Source: Triops longicaudatus
Lineage: Eukaryota; Arthropoda; Branchiopoda; Notostraca; Triopsidae
Assembly: GCA_022885665.1 (NCBI GenBank)
Contig: JAGQDJ010000134.1
Span: 62,001 to 126,000 of the forward strand
DNA: 64,000 bases
Direction of reading: 5' to 3'
Shown here: one piece after another, positions 47,101 through 56,385 of the stretch
How positions within the stretch are numbered: the first letter of the stretch is position 1
How the letters are laid out: every line of letters starts with the position of its first letter
The notes under the pieces: model-generated
Told to the model about the DNA's origin: nothing
Database searches by the model: none
Seen by the model: only the letters and a program-made list of their open reading frames with translations
Position numbers and translations under genes: made by a program

Positions 47101-50100
47101 AAAGCGAGTAACGAAAACGCTTCTTGCTGTAAAAACATAGCGCTGGACAACCATGAAAGTTCCCTTTCCCTGTTCTATGGGCAACGGAAGAGTGTGCTTA
47201 CTACCTGATTGTTCGTTTTTTTTTCTTTCAAAAGTATCTGGTCTAACAATGCCTTTGCAGTGTAAAAAGGGCAGACATTAGTAAGGTATAGTGATTTCCG
47301 ATGCAATAAGAAGTATATAAACAAAGCACAAGAGACAACATCACGTATGAAAACGTAAACAGAACGCGGGTGGTCCAAGTCCATTTAAAACTGGTGTAGT
47401 GAGCGCGTGGTTTGCGTTACCGCTATAGCAGTTTTTATTTTTTTTATATACACGTGGAAAAGTTCGTTTCCTAGGGTCGCTTATTTTTTATGTATTTATT
47501 TACGACAACATCACTGTCGCGTGATGGAGTGAGTTCGTTATAGAGTTCGTCGTTCTAAGGCTAAGTAGAGCTCATAATACTTGTTATATTGGTATTAGTC
47601 AGATTTGATTGTTGCTTGTTGTTGCTGTATAAGCGATGACGCGTTTGTTAGTGTCGTCATGTTAAGCGGCCCTCCTGGTGAGTTGGCAACAAGATAGATT
47701 AGATATGGCTCTCTCTTAGGCAATAGGAGGCCAGTCTATTAGTGTGACGTAGCTTAGCTTTCATTATGGAAACATATTAGCGAGAAAAGAAAAGAAAGAA
47801 AAAAATCTTGAAAAGTTGTTTTCGTGTTTCTGTTTCCTTCTGTGATTTACTTCGCTTTTTCGCTTGAAAACACCGTGGAGGAAGTGGAAGTGGTTTATTG
47901 ATTAAGAGAGCAAACAAAACGCTGACATTGATTAGATTATAGCACGAAAGGAGGAAAAATGTATGTGCTGTGAACAAGTGGAAATTTTGTTTTCGTTTAC
48001 AGCGAAATTGATACATTCGTTTCAGTCTGACTCGATTGAGAAAAAATAGTTATACATTTTTATTTGCGTTTTCTGAAGTTGCACTGCATATAAAAGGTGT
48101 AAGACTTCATAAAATGTTCTTTCAAGTTATTGTTGCAGTAAAACTAGTTTGCAGTTGCGCTTTTTGTAACATGAATTATAATTTGGATATAATTCCAATG
48201 CAATTTTCTTTTTCAGTTCCAGACGACTTTGATGTAGCTGAAAATGGAGCTAATATTAACGTTAATTAGCATTAAAAAATCATTAACTGAACACCATTAA
48301 ATGGACTATGCCTACGATAGTTTCACTTTTAAAAGAAATCAATAATACACATCGAAAGTAATGGTGATTAATGCTGCACCCTCAACATAATATATTACGG
48401 TTATGTTTTTCAGTGTTACGGTGAAAATCATGCGATAAAATAATATTCATAAGCCTGATTCATAAACGAACCAGGAACTTGGAACACTCACCCAGAATAA
48501 CTTCTCGTCTTCTTTTTATTATTATTATTCTTATTCTTATTATATTATTTTTCCTTTCCTTTCTTGCCCTTAGCAAGGATGCTCAAGCACCGGGCAACGC
48601 ATTGTTATTGCTAAATGGAAAGTTGTGGTTGGCAATGGGCCAAGGCCCCTCTTCATCCGACCTTTCAGAAGGTTGTCTTATGTATCTGAGGAAAAACAAC
48701 GCAAAAAAAGAGAAAGGAAAAGAAAACCGTTTCTATGTATGAAAACAGCCTACCGGAAGTTTTTGATTAGCTGACGTAAGCAGCAGAGATGCGTTAATTG
48801 TGACTACTATGATGGAAAAAGACAAGCCCAACTGAGAAATCGTTTCCAATCCCAAGAAAAATGCGTAAAAGGAGAGAATAAAGCCAACACCTTGTTATAC
48901 GCGGCAGTCTGCAATGTTAAAAGCTTATACCTTACCCGCGTGAAACGAGACTTCAAGTTACGCGGTGTAGCTCTATGGGAGTGGTTTACAGCAAACCCGT
49001 TAAAACGAGATTCAGTGCCAAAAACCTTTTATTTATTTTTTACTTTATACCAGTGCAGGCCGAAGCTTATTACTGTACCAGAACTCTTGAAGAAAGGGCA
49101 AAGAGGCAATGCTCTGGAAAAACTATAAAATCTCGTTATACGAAGCTCTCTGACAAAAATCCATTATAACAGGTAGTTCGTTATAAAGAGACTGTGCTGT
49201 TGTATGTAGGCAGCTTACGTGAAACGAGGGTAAGTATAAAAGCGTAAAAGGCAAGCAAAGGTTTCGAGTTACCCGGTATTTTTCTGTGATAATATGCAGC
49301 GGAACCCGCGTATGACGAGGTTCAATGAACAACTCGTGCAAGGCTTAGAAAAGGAAGCGAACATTTCGGGTTACGCGGCACAGCCTTTTGTGTAGAGTAT
49401 ACTAAAGACCAGCGTAAAGCGAAACTCGTGGCGGTTCCGTGATTTCCTTTCATGCCATTCGATTGAGATCTTTGCCGAGGGTGAAAATTTTCCCCCTTTC
49501 CAAAGAGATATTGCTTACTCAAACGCTGCTGTCTCAGTTCTTGCATAATAGAGTGCCACTCACGCCTCATTAAACCCTGGCTCGAGTGTGTGGGAGGGTT
49601 TAAGACACAAAAGGAGGACATAAGATGCAAAAAAAAAAGAAAGCAAGACAAAAAGATATTTTTAGTGCCATTCAGAGCCATGAGATTAGGTTGAAATTTT
49701 AGGAGGAGTTGCTGATCTCACCATTGGTGCATGCAAGGCCACATGTGTGATGTCATCATCCTTTTCGAAAAATCAGGTAGACAAAGGTAAAGGCGAGGAA
49801 GAAGAAAAGCTTTTCCTTCATCTCTAGGGCAAAAACAACAACACACCCTCTAAAACACATCAGCATAATGTTAAAAGAAAAGCCTTCTTGTCCCCCACTT
49901 TGAAGATTTTTAATGCAATTTGGAGGGTGAAAACACACCGTGAAGAATGTTTTGTAGTGATCTAATGGGCGCCCAAGTGATCAAAACAAATCAAAATACT
50001 ATAGGTAACTTAGTTGAAACGTAACACGGCCAAAATACCTTATATGGAAGTCGTAAAAAATAGCATAGAGAATGCCCGCGTAAAGCGATCTTCTGGGCCG

Positions 50101-52873
50101 TATCTTTAATTCACCAACGTTGGCGAATTGATTTTTTTTTTAAATTTAAAGTTAATTTCCAGACTTTCCGTTCATGATGGTCTCAATCTTCGTTAGTTGA
50201 GTTTCACCGCTAATACAGTACAGCACTAAAGTAAAGTAGATAAAACTTCCTAGTTAGGGGTCTCGCTTTGCGCCCTCAGTAGACTATTCTGAGATGAAAT
50301 GCAAGGAGACTATTTTGCGGTCAGATATTTTTACTCGCGTCTGAAAAAAATGCCATGTGTCCAGGTCAAGGGAGTTTAAAAACGCAAAAACATTTTGTAT
50401 TCCATGTAAAGTGATAATGATAATATATTTTAAGCGAGTTTTGCTCTAGTTTTTATTAAACAAGATGTTAAAGCTAGCTTTCGCATGCAGCAGAAATAAC
50501 AAGGGAATTTTTTAAGCGCTTTCAGAAAATATACCAAAAAGCTAAAACTAGCTTCGTGCGTTTTTTCATTAAATGTATTTACCAATGAGAAAGACAACCG
50601 TAATTTCCTGTAAATAGGAAAATGTTTTCTTTCTGTGTTTTATTTTAACTTTGCCTTATTTATTTTTTATTATATGTATTATTATTATTTTATTAATATA
50701 AATATTTTTTGTTGGTATATGCTAATTTAGTGAATTCCGGGAATTTTGCTCGGTGTTGACAAATTATAAGCCCAATCTGCCACCACGTTGGCGAGTCTCG
50801 AAAAAGGGTTGGGCACCCCTGCAGTAGCGTATAGAAATCCCGCGCGGGAGTGAGGGACTGTCGCGGACGCAAGGAGAGGACAAGGCCGCTTCCCTGGCTT
50901 TCGCTCCGGTTTGAATGAAGGAGTGAGGACCACGGTTAAGACGCTCTAAGGCAGTGGTGCCCAACCTTCTTTCACCCGAGGGCCGCGCGCGACATGATAT
51001 AAAATCTCGCGGGCCTGAATGTTCCGGTTTCGCCAGAATCATGCCGACGTTAAAAATGAAATTATGCAGTGATATACATGAGCGGTATAAATGAGCGGGC
51101 CGTATGAGGCACCTTCGCGGGCCGGATATGGCCCGCGGGCCGTAGGTTGGGCACCACTGCTCGAAGGCGTGCGGACACGAGGAATTTTTAATCGCGACAA
51201 CGTCCGGGAACTCGCCTTACGGTAAACTCTTAGGCAACCAGATTAAGTTTTCAGGGCGGTGGGAACGAGGAGAGTGTGAGGAGGCAATTATGATGGGCTG
51301 CAAAGACCGAGTTCCTCGAACGAGTCGCGATTAAGAGTTCCTCGTTTACGCACGCCTTATGCGTGGGTCTGCAGCGAGCGCGCGAAGAAGAGAAGCATCT
51401 TCTCTTTGCATCCCTTCAGCCTCCATAAAGGGGGCTAATGTATCGGGTCACGCGCTAAGTCACTACACAAAGACTGTATGAAAGATGCGCGTAAAACGAG
51501 GTAGTGCCGTTTCGGGTGATTTTTATTTATTTATTTCGCTTTTTCTGCGGAGTTGGAAATCTTGGGGAATCTCAATGTTAGGAGCTGAAGCCTTTTGGGT
51601 CATTTTTTTTTTTTCGTGTTTTCGTACTTGGCTTCTGGAAACCACGCGAAGGAATTTAATTCATCTTTTCGGTCGCCGTGTTTCTTTTCGTTGCGTGAAG
51701 TACAACAGATCCTCCAATCAAGAAAGGACCTGGAGGAGTGGTGCTTCCGTTTCTTCTACAGCTTTCCTTTTTGTCCTTGGCAAAGTAATGCAAGATAAGT
51801 TCTTCGGGAGAAGTTTTTTCCGAAAAAAGCTTCCTATGCGGTGTCCGTGCTACGGCAAGGTCTCGCATGGCTAACTTTCGTTATTGCCCAGTGGCATAAA
51901 GGATATAATGCATAAAGTTTCGTTAAATGCACAAAAATATTTGTTTAGTGAATCGAATGTTTTGGCCAGTGCGACAGGTTTGTCCCACAGAGAAAAGCTT
52001 AGGCCTTACTCAGTAGTCTCGTTGACTTGAGATACAACGGACGTTTCTATCGCGGGAGCTGCTGTGAGGTACTGATAACTTTTGTTGATGGTATAGCAAT
52101 GAAAGTATGTAGCCACGCATCGATGTTACTAAGAAAACTTGAACAGTTACGTTGTGAAACTAGATGTAATACTTTGGGCCAAGCCTCCATCCCATAGTTT
52201 ATTTTTCATTCTAAACCTGCATAACGTACCCTAACTTAACATGTGGTAATGTCTTTGAACCTATTGAACCTAGACGTGCGTATGTTAAACTCAGCTTACT
52301 GCTAGATTAGTGTTAGTTTAATGTTGGATTATTCAGGTGAGCTTAGATACGTTGGGTTAAGGTAGACGAGGTTAAGTAAAGCTAGTTAAGCCAAACTTGG
52401 TAAGGTAGACAAGTTTTATTAGAGAGAACATGACTTAAAGGAAGTCACTACTAGCTACTTGAATGAACTCCCACTAGCGTCTTTAGTAAATTAGAGGCGC
52501 TAGTGGAAATGGCAGCCATGGTATGTGGTACTGATTTTAATTTCCCGGTGTTTCAGGTTTCGTGAATTATGAGCTCTTTAGAATAAAAATTGGATTAGTA
52601 TTGTCTGGTATATCGTTACTTTATATTGTTCAAACGTGTTCTGGCACATCCTTTGGGGCTTAAAAGGGACTAATCCTGTATCTTGTTTTGCCTATAGGTG
52701 AAAAGCCGTACCAGTGCTCGTGGGAGGGTTGCGAATGGAGGTTCGCACGTTCGGACGAGTTAACGCGTCATTACCGGAAACACACAGGCGCCAAGCCATT
52801 CAAATGTCCTCACTGCGATCGAAGCTTTTCGCGTTCAGATCATTTGGCCCTTCACCTCAAACGCCACACATAA
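32158..52873 (+). CDS. Kruppel-like zinc-finger transcription factor, KLF6/7 (luna) type
   Basis: Four exons, 32158-32259, 40775-40932, 41020-41582 and 52698-52873, join in phase to 332 residues. The N-terminus MDILPSGNIFRELQVVHDTG followed by EQTCYEMERYLTEEP matches the KLF6/7 activation domain (IFxELQxVHDTGxF, TCxELERYL). The middle is acidic, then Ser/Pro-rich, with LTPPSSPDSP, a phrase shared with KLF7. Three C2H2 fingers end the protein: finger 1 at 249-273 (HKCQFPACKKVYTKSSHLKAH), finger 2 at 279-303 (SWEGCEWRFARSDELTRH) and finger 3 at 309-331 (FKCPHCDRSFSRSDHLALH). The linkers THTGEKPY and HTGAKPF are canonical. The family binds GC/CACCC boxes in the nucleus. The 8.5-kb first and 11.1-kb third introns suggest regulated expression; intron 3 splits the codon in the finger 1-2 linker. 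Confidence 0.95.
32260..33476. other. KLF intron 1, first part
   Basis: A+T-rich intron sequence with no exon or recognised repeat. A 90-codon open frame at 33050-33322 has no protein resemblance. Confidence 0.5.
33477..33659. mobile_element. hAT-type MITE, family B, copy 1
   Basis: A 183-base element with ends CAGTGGTGCTCAACC and GTTTGGGCACCACTG, flanked by perfect 8-base duplications ATCTAAGC (33469-33476 and 33660-33667). The core is nearly identical to the copy at 50952-51159, so both inserted fairly recently. It inserted into a TTAGG-rich block. Confidence 0.93.
33668..33960. repeat. Degenerate CCTAA/TTAGG block
   Basis: Many words such as aacctaac, ctaacctac, aacttaac and taacctaaccc without a fixed period; both orientations occur. 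Confidence 0.6.
34380..35400. repeat. Purine-rich, weakly tandem region
   Basis: Degenerate repeats with a period near 230 bases: gtaggttgtt, cagcgga or tagcggaaa, then agagtaagatg and gacaagga or aacaagga recur at about 35045-35130 and 35272-35360, with looser traces upstream. No gene is seen. Confidence 0.4.
35401..36060. other. KLF intron 1, unremarkable part
   Basis: A+T-rich; no exon or repeat family is recognised. Confidence 0.5.
36075..36400. repeat. Degenerate TTAGG-rich block
   Basis: Words taggttagttt, ttaggctaggtgac, aggctaggcaacgc and similar, with loose repeats of about 30-60 bases. Confidence 0.6.
36401..38225. other. KLF intron 1, middle part
   Basis: Includes T-rich sequence at 37270-37860. 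No exon, RNA gene or transposon end is recognised. Confidence 0.45.
38230..38520. repeat. TTAGG-rich block with true GGTTA runs
   Basis: Contains short exact runs of TTAGGTTAGGTT (38386-38399 and 38421-38430 region), the clearest telomere-like words in the window, within a degenerate block. Confidence 0.65.
38521..39820. other. KLF intron 1, A+T-rich part
   Basis: No exon is supported. Bases 38930-39005 repeat the words ttataatttt and cttgtgtttataattttt. Confidence 0.5.
39825..40450. other. G+C- and purine-rich island with imperfect tandem units in KLF intron 1
   Basis: Differs sharply in composition from the A+T-rich intron around it. Words recur: ggtgaacttttc...ttcgcccaagaggtgg at 39850-39885 and ggtgaactttttt...ttcgccggaggagg at 40176-40217; also atgaaccgt, gaagcgggagaaa or gaagcgggaaaac, and caagagaaaa or cgaagagaaaa at 39978-40075 and 40097-40160. 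It lies about 0.4 kb before KLF exon 2. It may be an alternative promoter or CpG island. The long frames on both strands reflect composition. Confidence 0.5.
41583..46860. other. KLF intron 3, first part
   Basis: About 5.3 kb without a supported exon. Notable are a C- and CT-rich stretch at 45560-45680 and the small tandem gagtcac unit at 45064-45085. Open frames at 42373-42654 and 43444-43812 resemble no protein family. Confidence 0.5.
46866..46908. other. Strong short hairpin in a G+C-rich patch
   Basis: GACGAGACGTA pairs perfectly with TACGTCTCGTC (11 bp), then an A-C mismatch, then CTTGCG with CGCAAG, closing a loop of 7 bases. The patch around it (46820-46990) is much more G+C-rich than the intron. 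It could be the centre of a foldback element or a structured RNA; no family is recognised. Confidence 0.6.
46991..48888. other. KLF intron 3, middle part
   Basis: A+T-rich; holds an impure (ATT)n stretch at about 48516-48549. No gene is seen. Confidence 0.5.
48889..48950. repeat. 60-base hairpin repeat, unit 1
   Basis: Left arm accttgttatacgcgg, right arm cccgcgtgaaacgaga; the arms pair imperfectly. One of a family scattered through KLF intron 3 and beyond; the next unit starts 7 bases later. Confidence 0.65.
48957..49010. repeat. 60-base hairpin repeat, unit 2
   Basis: Left arm gttacgcggtgt, right arm aacccgttaaaacgaga. The outer part of the left arm is shared with the end of unit 1. Confidence 0.55.
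49130..49190. repeat. 60-base hairpin repeat, unit 3 (diverged)
   Basis: Left arm atctcgttatacgaag, right arm gttcgttataaagaga; related to the same family but eroded. Confidence 0.4.
49262..49321. repeat. 60-base hairpin repeat, unit 4
   Basis: Left arm tttcgagttacccgg, right arm aacccgcgtatgacgagg. Confidence 0.6.
49366..49428. repeat. 60-base hairpin repeat, unit 5
   Basis: Left arm cgggttacgcggc, right arm ccagcgtaaagcgaaac. Confidence 0.55.
49429..50943. other. KLF intron 3, between hairpin repeats and hAT element
   Basis: Mostly A+T-rich, with one-sided traces of the hairpin family (right arm cccgcgtaaagcgat at about 50084). At 50808-50822 the word gttgggcacccctgc is a lone hAT-like terminus without a partner. 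Confidence 0.45.
50952..51159. mobile_element. hAT-type MITE, family B, copy 2
   Basis: A 208-base element with ends CAGTGGTGCCCAACCTT and AGGTTGGGCACCACTG, longer and closer to the family consensus than the copy at 33477. Flanks CTCTAAGG (50944-50951) and CTCGAAGG (51160-51167) are an 8-base duplication with one change. It contains about 25 bases (gatatggcccgcgggcc region) missing from copy 1. Confidence 0.92.
51164..51358. mobile_element. Inverted-repeat element next to the hAT MITE
   Basis: Left arm aaggcgtgcggacacgagg, continuing aatttttaatcgcgac; right arm gtcgcgattaagagttcctcg, then tttacgcacgcctt. The arms match over about 35 bases with few differences. The hAT MITE inserted at its left edge, so this element is older. 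Family unknown; its arms share the acgagg and tacgc words of the hairpin repeats. Confidence 0.65.
51359..52204. other. KLF intron 3, late part
   Basis: A one-sided hairpin-family arm (gcgcgtaaaacgaggtag) lies at 51488-51505. A 129-codon open frame at 51485-51874 starts in that arm and resembles no protein family. Confidence 0.45.
52205..52420. repeat. Degenerate TTAGG-rich block
   Basis: Words aacttaac, gttgggttaaggtagacgaggttaag and similar, about 280 bases upstream of the last KLF exon. Confidence 0.55.
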
Positions 52874-53072
52874 AAGTACCACAAAAATACCCCACCAAAA
52901 GCAAAAGAAAAAAAAAAACTTTCCCTCCACTTCTTCGTGTTCTCTCCTCCGATACATTACCGCTGGTACACTTTCAGCCAGGCAAAAAAGAATTTTAAAA
53001 AAGCTGTTTCAAAAAGACTCCACTCATATCGGTAATCTATTTCCTCCATTGGACCATTCATTCCTCCCTCTT

Positions 53073-53132
53073 ACCTCGTTATACGCGGTGACTTCCCATG
53101 GAAGGACTACAACACACCCGCGTTGAGATGAA
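53073..53132. repeat. 60-base hairpin repeat, unit 6
   Basis: Left arm acctcgttatacgcggt, right arm cacccgcgttgagatga. It lies about 200 bases downstream of the KLF stop codon and may fall in its 3' UTR. Confidence 0.6.
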
Positions 53133-53248
53133 AGAACATGTCATCTCGGGTTTCGTAATTCGCGGCAACTCCTTACGGTAAACTTACGGTGCACCCGAAC
53201 CACAGGGCCCAGTGGCCTTCGCTGAATGAAGCTTTTAGCCAGCGTTGG

Positions 53249-53310
53249 ACCTCGTAATACGCGGTACTCCGTATGTCAAAACTGTCTACGTGGCCCGCGT
53301 AAAGCGAGGT
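53249..53310. repeat. 60-base hairpin repeat, unit 7 (best pairing)
   Basis: Left arm acctcgtaatacgcggt, right arm cccgcgtaaagcgaggt. The outer six bases acctcg and cgaggt pair perfectly, and so do the cgcgg and ccgcg blocks. Confidence 0.7.
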
Positions 53311-53572
53311 AATTCTCCGAAGAAACCCGTCTTGGACCGCGTTCATTTTCCAGTCCAGAAATGTCTCCGAGAACTCCTACGACACGCCCAACTTCACTAT
53401 CGCTCGTTTTTAATCCATTTAGACAAGTTGTTCTTGGCAATAGAAGTAAACTCGGGGATCTCTTTTTGACTCTTCTTTTCTGTTACATTTCCAACGATGG
53501 CGTCAGCTCAGGGAAAATGGCAAAACAAGTAAAAAGAAGCAAAAACACGGAAAAAGAAAATTCCCCGCCATT

Positions 53573-53578
53573 AATAAA
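53573..53578 (+). promoter_or_regulatory. Candidate poly(A) signal for KLF
   Basis: AATAAA about 700 bases after the KLF stop codon; the true 3' end is not known. Confidence 0.3.
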
Positions 53579-53839
53579 CATCCAGGAAGTTCGTAATTAA
53601 AACAACCATTCAAAAGAAAAAACTCCTCCGCTAGCATGTGTACATGTATAAAATAGGCGATGGAACATAACGTGCTCCCCGAAACGGGAGGAGTCAGACA
53701 GCGACGAACCACTCCTACCGTGTCTGGAGCCGCGGAAGTACACCGTCCGCGAAATCCGATCGATACACTCCGCCAGCATGTGTGCTCCTGAAACCCGAAA
53801 TGTGTTCAACCCATCGTTTTCTATATATCAATCTTCCTT

Positions 53840-54620
53840 CGAAAGATATACCACCACGAAAAATGCACAACAAGGAAAGTGCGACGTCGATTCGCAAGAT
53901 CTCCGTCATTGTCAACTGAAACAACTTTACAGCATAATGTACTTTACAACGTTGACCGTGACTTTCGCGGTACAATGTCATTATTGAGGCTGTATAACGA
54001 CAAAAGATGTGGAACCGTGGAAATTTGACAGCAATTAACAATCTTGAAGAACAACGCAAAAGACTATTCACAATAACGTATTTCGCGGAGATTTCAAGAA
54101 ATTCCACGGTGCTGACGCCATCGATGTCATCCCGGAAGATTACCAATAATGACAATATTATGTCAGTTAACACGGCTTCCACCAGCTTTATTGACTTATA
54201 ACCCAAAACACTACTGGATAGTGTATTTCGCGGATTTTTTTAACAACTCTCCGCGCTGGTGACATCAGTGTAGATACACTATCGCGGAAGACAATGAAAG
54301 CAATGAAAATTAGACGTCAGTTCGTACGATTTTCAACAGCATTGTTAATTGACAGCTCACAACGCTTTAAAACTAACGTATCGCGCGTAATTTCCCATGA
54401 GTCTGGAGGTAAGACGTCGCTATGGAAGACATAATTCCGCGGAAGATTCTAACAATGAAAATTCAACACCAGTGCTTAATACTTCCGTCAGCATTGTCGA
54501 ATTACAACGCAAATCGCTTGCAGTAAGGACGTATTTCGAGGAATTTTTCATGAATTCCACCATGGTAGTTACCCCTGATGTGGCTTTGTTGAAAATCCAT
54601 GATTACCACGAATTCGTTCT
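53840..54620. repeat. Degenerate tandem array, period near 160 bases
   Basis: Repeated words mark at least four units: acgtatttcgcgga, gaattccac or aattccac, ggtg, tgacgccatc or gacatcagtg, cgcggaaga, caatgaaaatt or caatgacaat, gtcagt and cagcattgt, aattacaacgc. Units start near 54078, 54222, 54377 and 54528. It lies downstream of KLF. Confidence 0.6.
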
Positions 54621-54669
54621 ATGCTTAACATTAGGAATGACGTCATTCGAAAGAAACATGTTCACTTGG

Positions 54670-54732
54670 ACCTCGTTATACGCGTTGACTCTGTATAGGA
54701 AAGCTATACAGCAAATCCGCGTAAAGCGAAGC
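54670..54732. repeat. 60-base hairpin repeat, unit 8, with internal perfect stem
   Basis: Left arm acctcgttatacgcg, right arm ccgcgtaaagcgaag. In the middle, ctgtatag (54691-54698) pairs perfectly with ctatacag (54704-54711) around a 5-base loop, so the whole unit can fold as one long hairpin. Confidence 0.7.
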
Positions 54733-56270
54733 ACCTTTACAAAAAAACGACAACAAAACGGACTTCATATACCAAAATTGAAGACGATCACCATAAAGTT
54801 AAAGGAAGAGGACATACGCACAAAGAGGGCGGAATTGGATTGAAGATAGAACTTTTAAGCAGAAAAAATTCACCAAAAGTAAAGAAATGTAAGAGTTACA
54901 AAAATAAAAGGTGCTCCGAAGAAGATTTGAGTACTGGCGGCCACTGGCGGGGAAAAACTTCTAATACAAGACCAGAAATGTGCGTATTTCATCCTGGCCA
55001 CGCCCCCTTGTCGTTCAAAACTGTATATAAATGCTAGTTCTGTGTTGGGAGATTTTTAAGACGGCAATTAAAAATAAGAGTGGAGAGAGAAAGTTTTTAA
55101 ATGTACATTGGTTCAGCTTTTTTTTTTTGACAAAGCTTTTTTTGGTTTTTGCCTCCAAATTGCAATCAATTTCTGGGATTTAAAGCAAAAAGAAATTGCT
55201 TGAATGAAAAATGCGCCTCCGTAATTATTTGTAGATAAAAAAATATATGTTTGGAGAAGGAGGAGGTTTCGAACAATGGGGAGGTGCAAAATTTTTTTTT
55301 TTAATTAATTATAATAAATAAAAGAATGAATGAAAGAAAAGAAAATAGATAAAAGACAGGTTAAAAAAGAACGAATAAAATGAAAAAGCTTTAAAGTGGA
55401 AAAGAAAAGTACCAAAAACTGCCTAAACGATTGTAGCATATTGTGCTCCGCCCCCGCCCAGTGACTTTTTTAGATTGAAAATCTTGCATGCTTTTCGAAC
55501 TTTTTCTTTCTTTTGGACTATTAAAACAGCATTACTTTTCCCTCTTTTTGAAGAAACGTGCAGGTTTGTTTGACTAAAGAAACAAACTAAAACAATTAAA
55601 AAGTGAACTTACAGTCTGAAAGCTTAAAATAAGAAGTGGGAAGTTTGTGTTTTAGTCTTGTTATAAACACAAGAATAAATAACTATTTTGGGCTTCCTGG
55701 AATTTTTTTCCTCATCAAAACAATCTTCATTCGCTGTTTATACTTTCTATTTGATTCCCGTTACTATTTTGTACTTCCCACGTGTAAAAAATGGATTGGT
55801 AGAAAAGAAGAGGAACGTTTTTTTTTCATTTTTATTTTTTAATTTGGATATCATGAATACCAAGCTTTGATGGTGAATGTTGAAAGGATTTGTTTGTACG
55901 CTTATTTGGGGACGAAAAGAAGCGAGAAATCTGTAAGACAATGTGAAACAAAAAAATCTAGTGAGATTTGTATCGAAAGCTAATCAGGATGAATGAAATA
56001 AAAATGTGCGGGTCCTGTTTTTCTACTATGAAACCATTGTCTCGACTTTCGTTCTGTTTTTAATTTAAAGAAATTTTTGTTTCAGGATTTTTCGTCGAAT
56101 TTGCGGGGTAGGTTTCGCCTTAAAAAGTATTGTAGGGTTTGGAATTCACTATTTGGTTGTATTTTAACAAAAATGTGGAAAAGCAATGCTAAAAACTGTT
56201 AGACCCATTTGATGCTAGGATGTCGAGAAAATTTTTACTGTTGAGGTAATGGAGTTCTTCTCAGAGCTTT
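54733..56270. other. Intergenic downstream of KLF
   Basis: A+T-rich; no gene or recognised repeat. Confidence 0.5.
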
Positions 56271-56274
56271 TTAA

Positions 56275-56385
56275 CTTGTTATGTTAACTTAATTTAGCCT
56301 AACCTTACAAAAAAAACTAACTTTTGCCAATCCTACGATAAACTAAATTAACCTTAATCTAAATTTATCTAACTTAAATTAATAA
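56275..56385. repeat. Degenerate CCTAA-rich block
   Basis: Short block with tagcctaacctt, attaaccttaatct and tctaacttaaatt. Confidence 0.5.

Noticed and set aside
51485..51874. 129-codon open frame on the + strand
   Set aside because: It begins inside a hairpin-family arm, is rich in Phe and Arg in a pattern typical of random frames and has no relatives that I recognise.
53715..54206. 163-codon open frame on the - strand
   Set aside because: It runs across the degenerate 160-base tandem array and its internal repetition mirrors the DNA repeat; no domain is visible.
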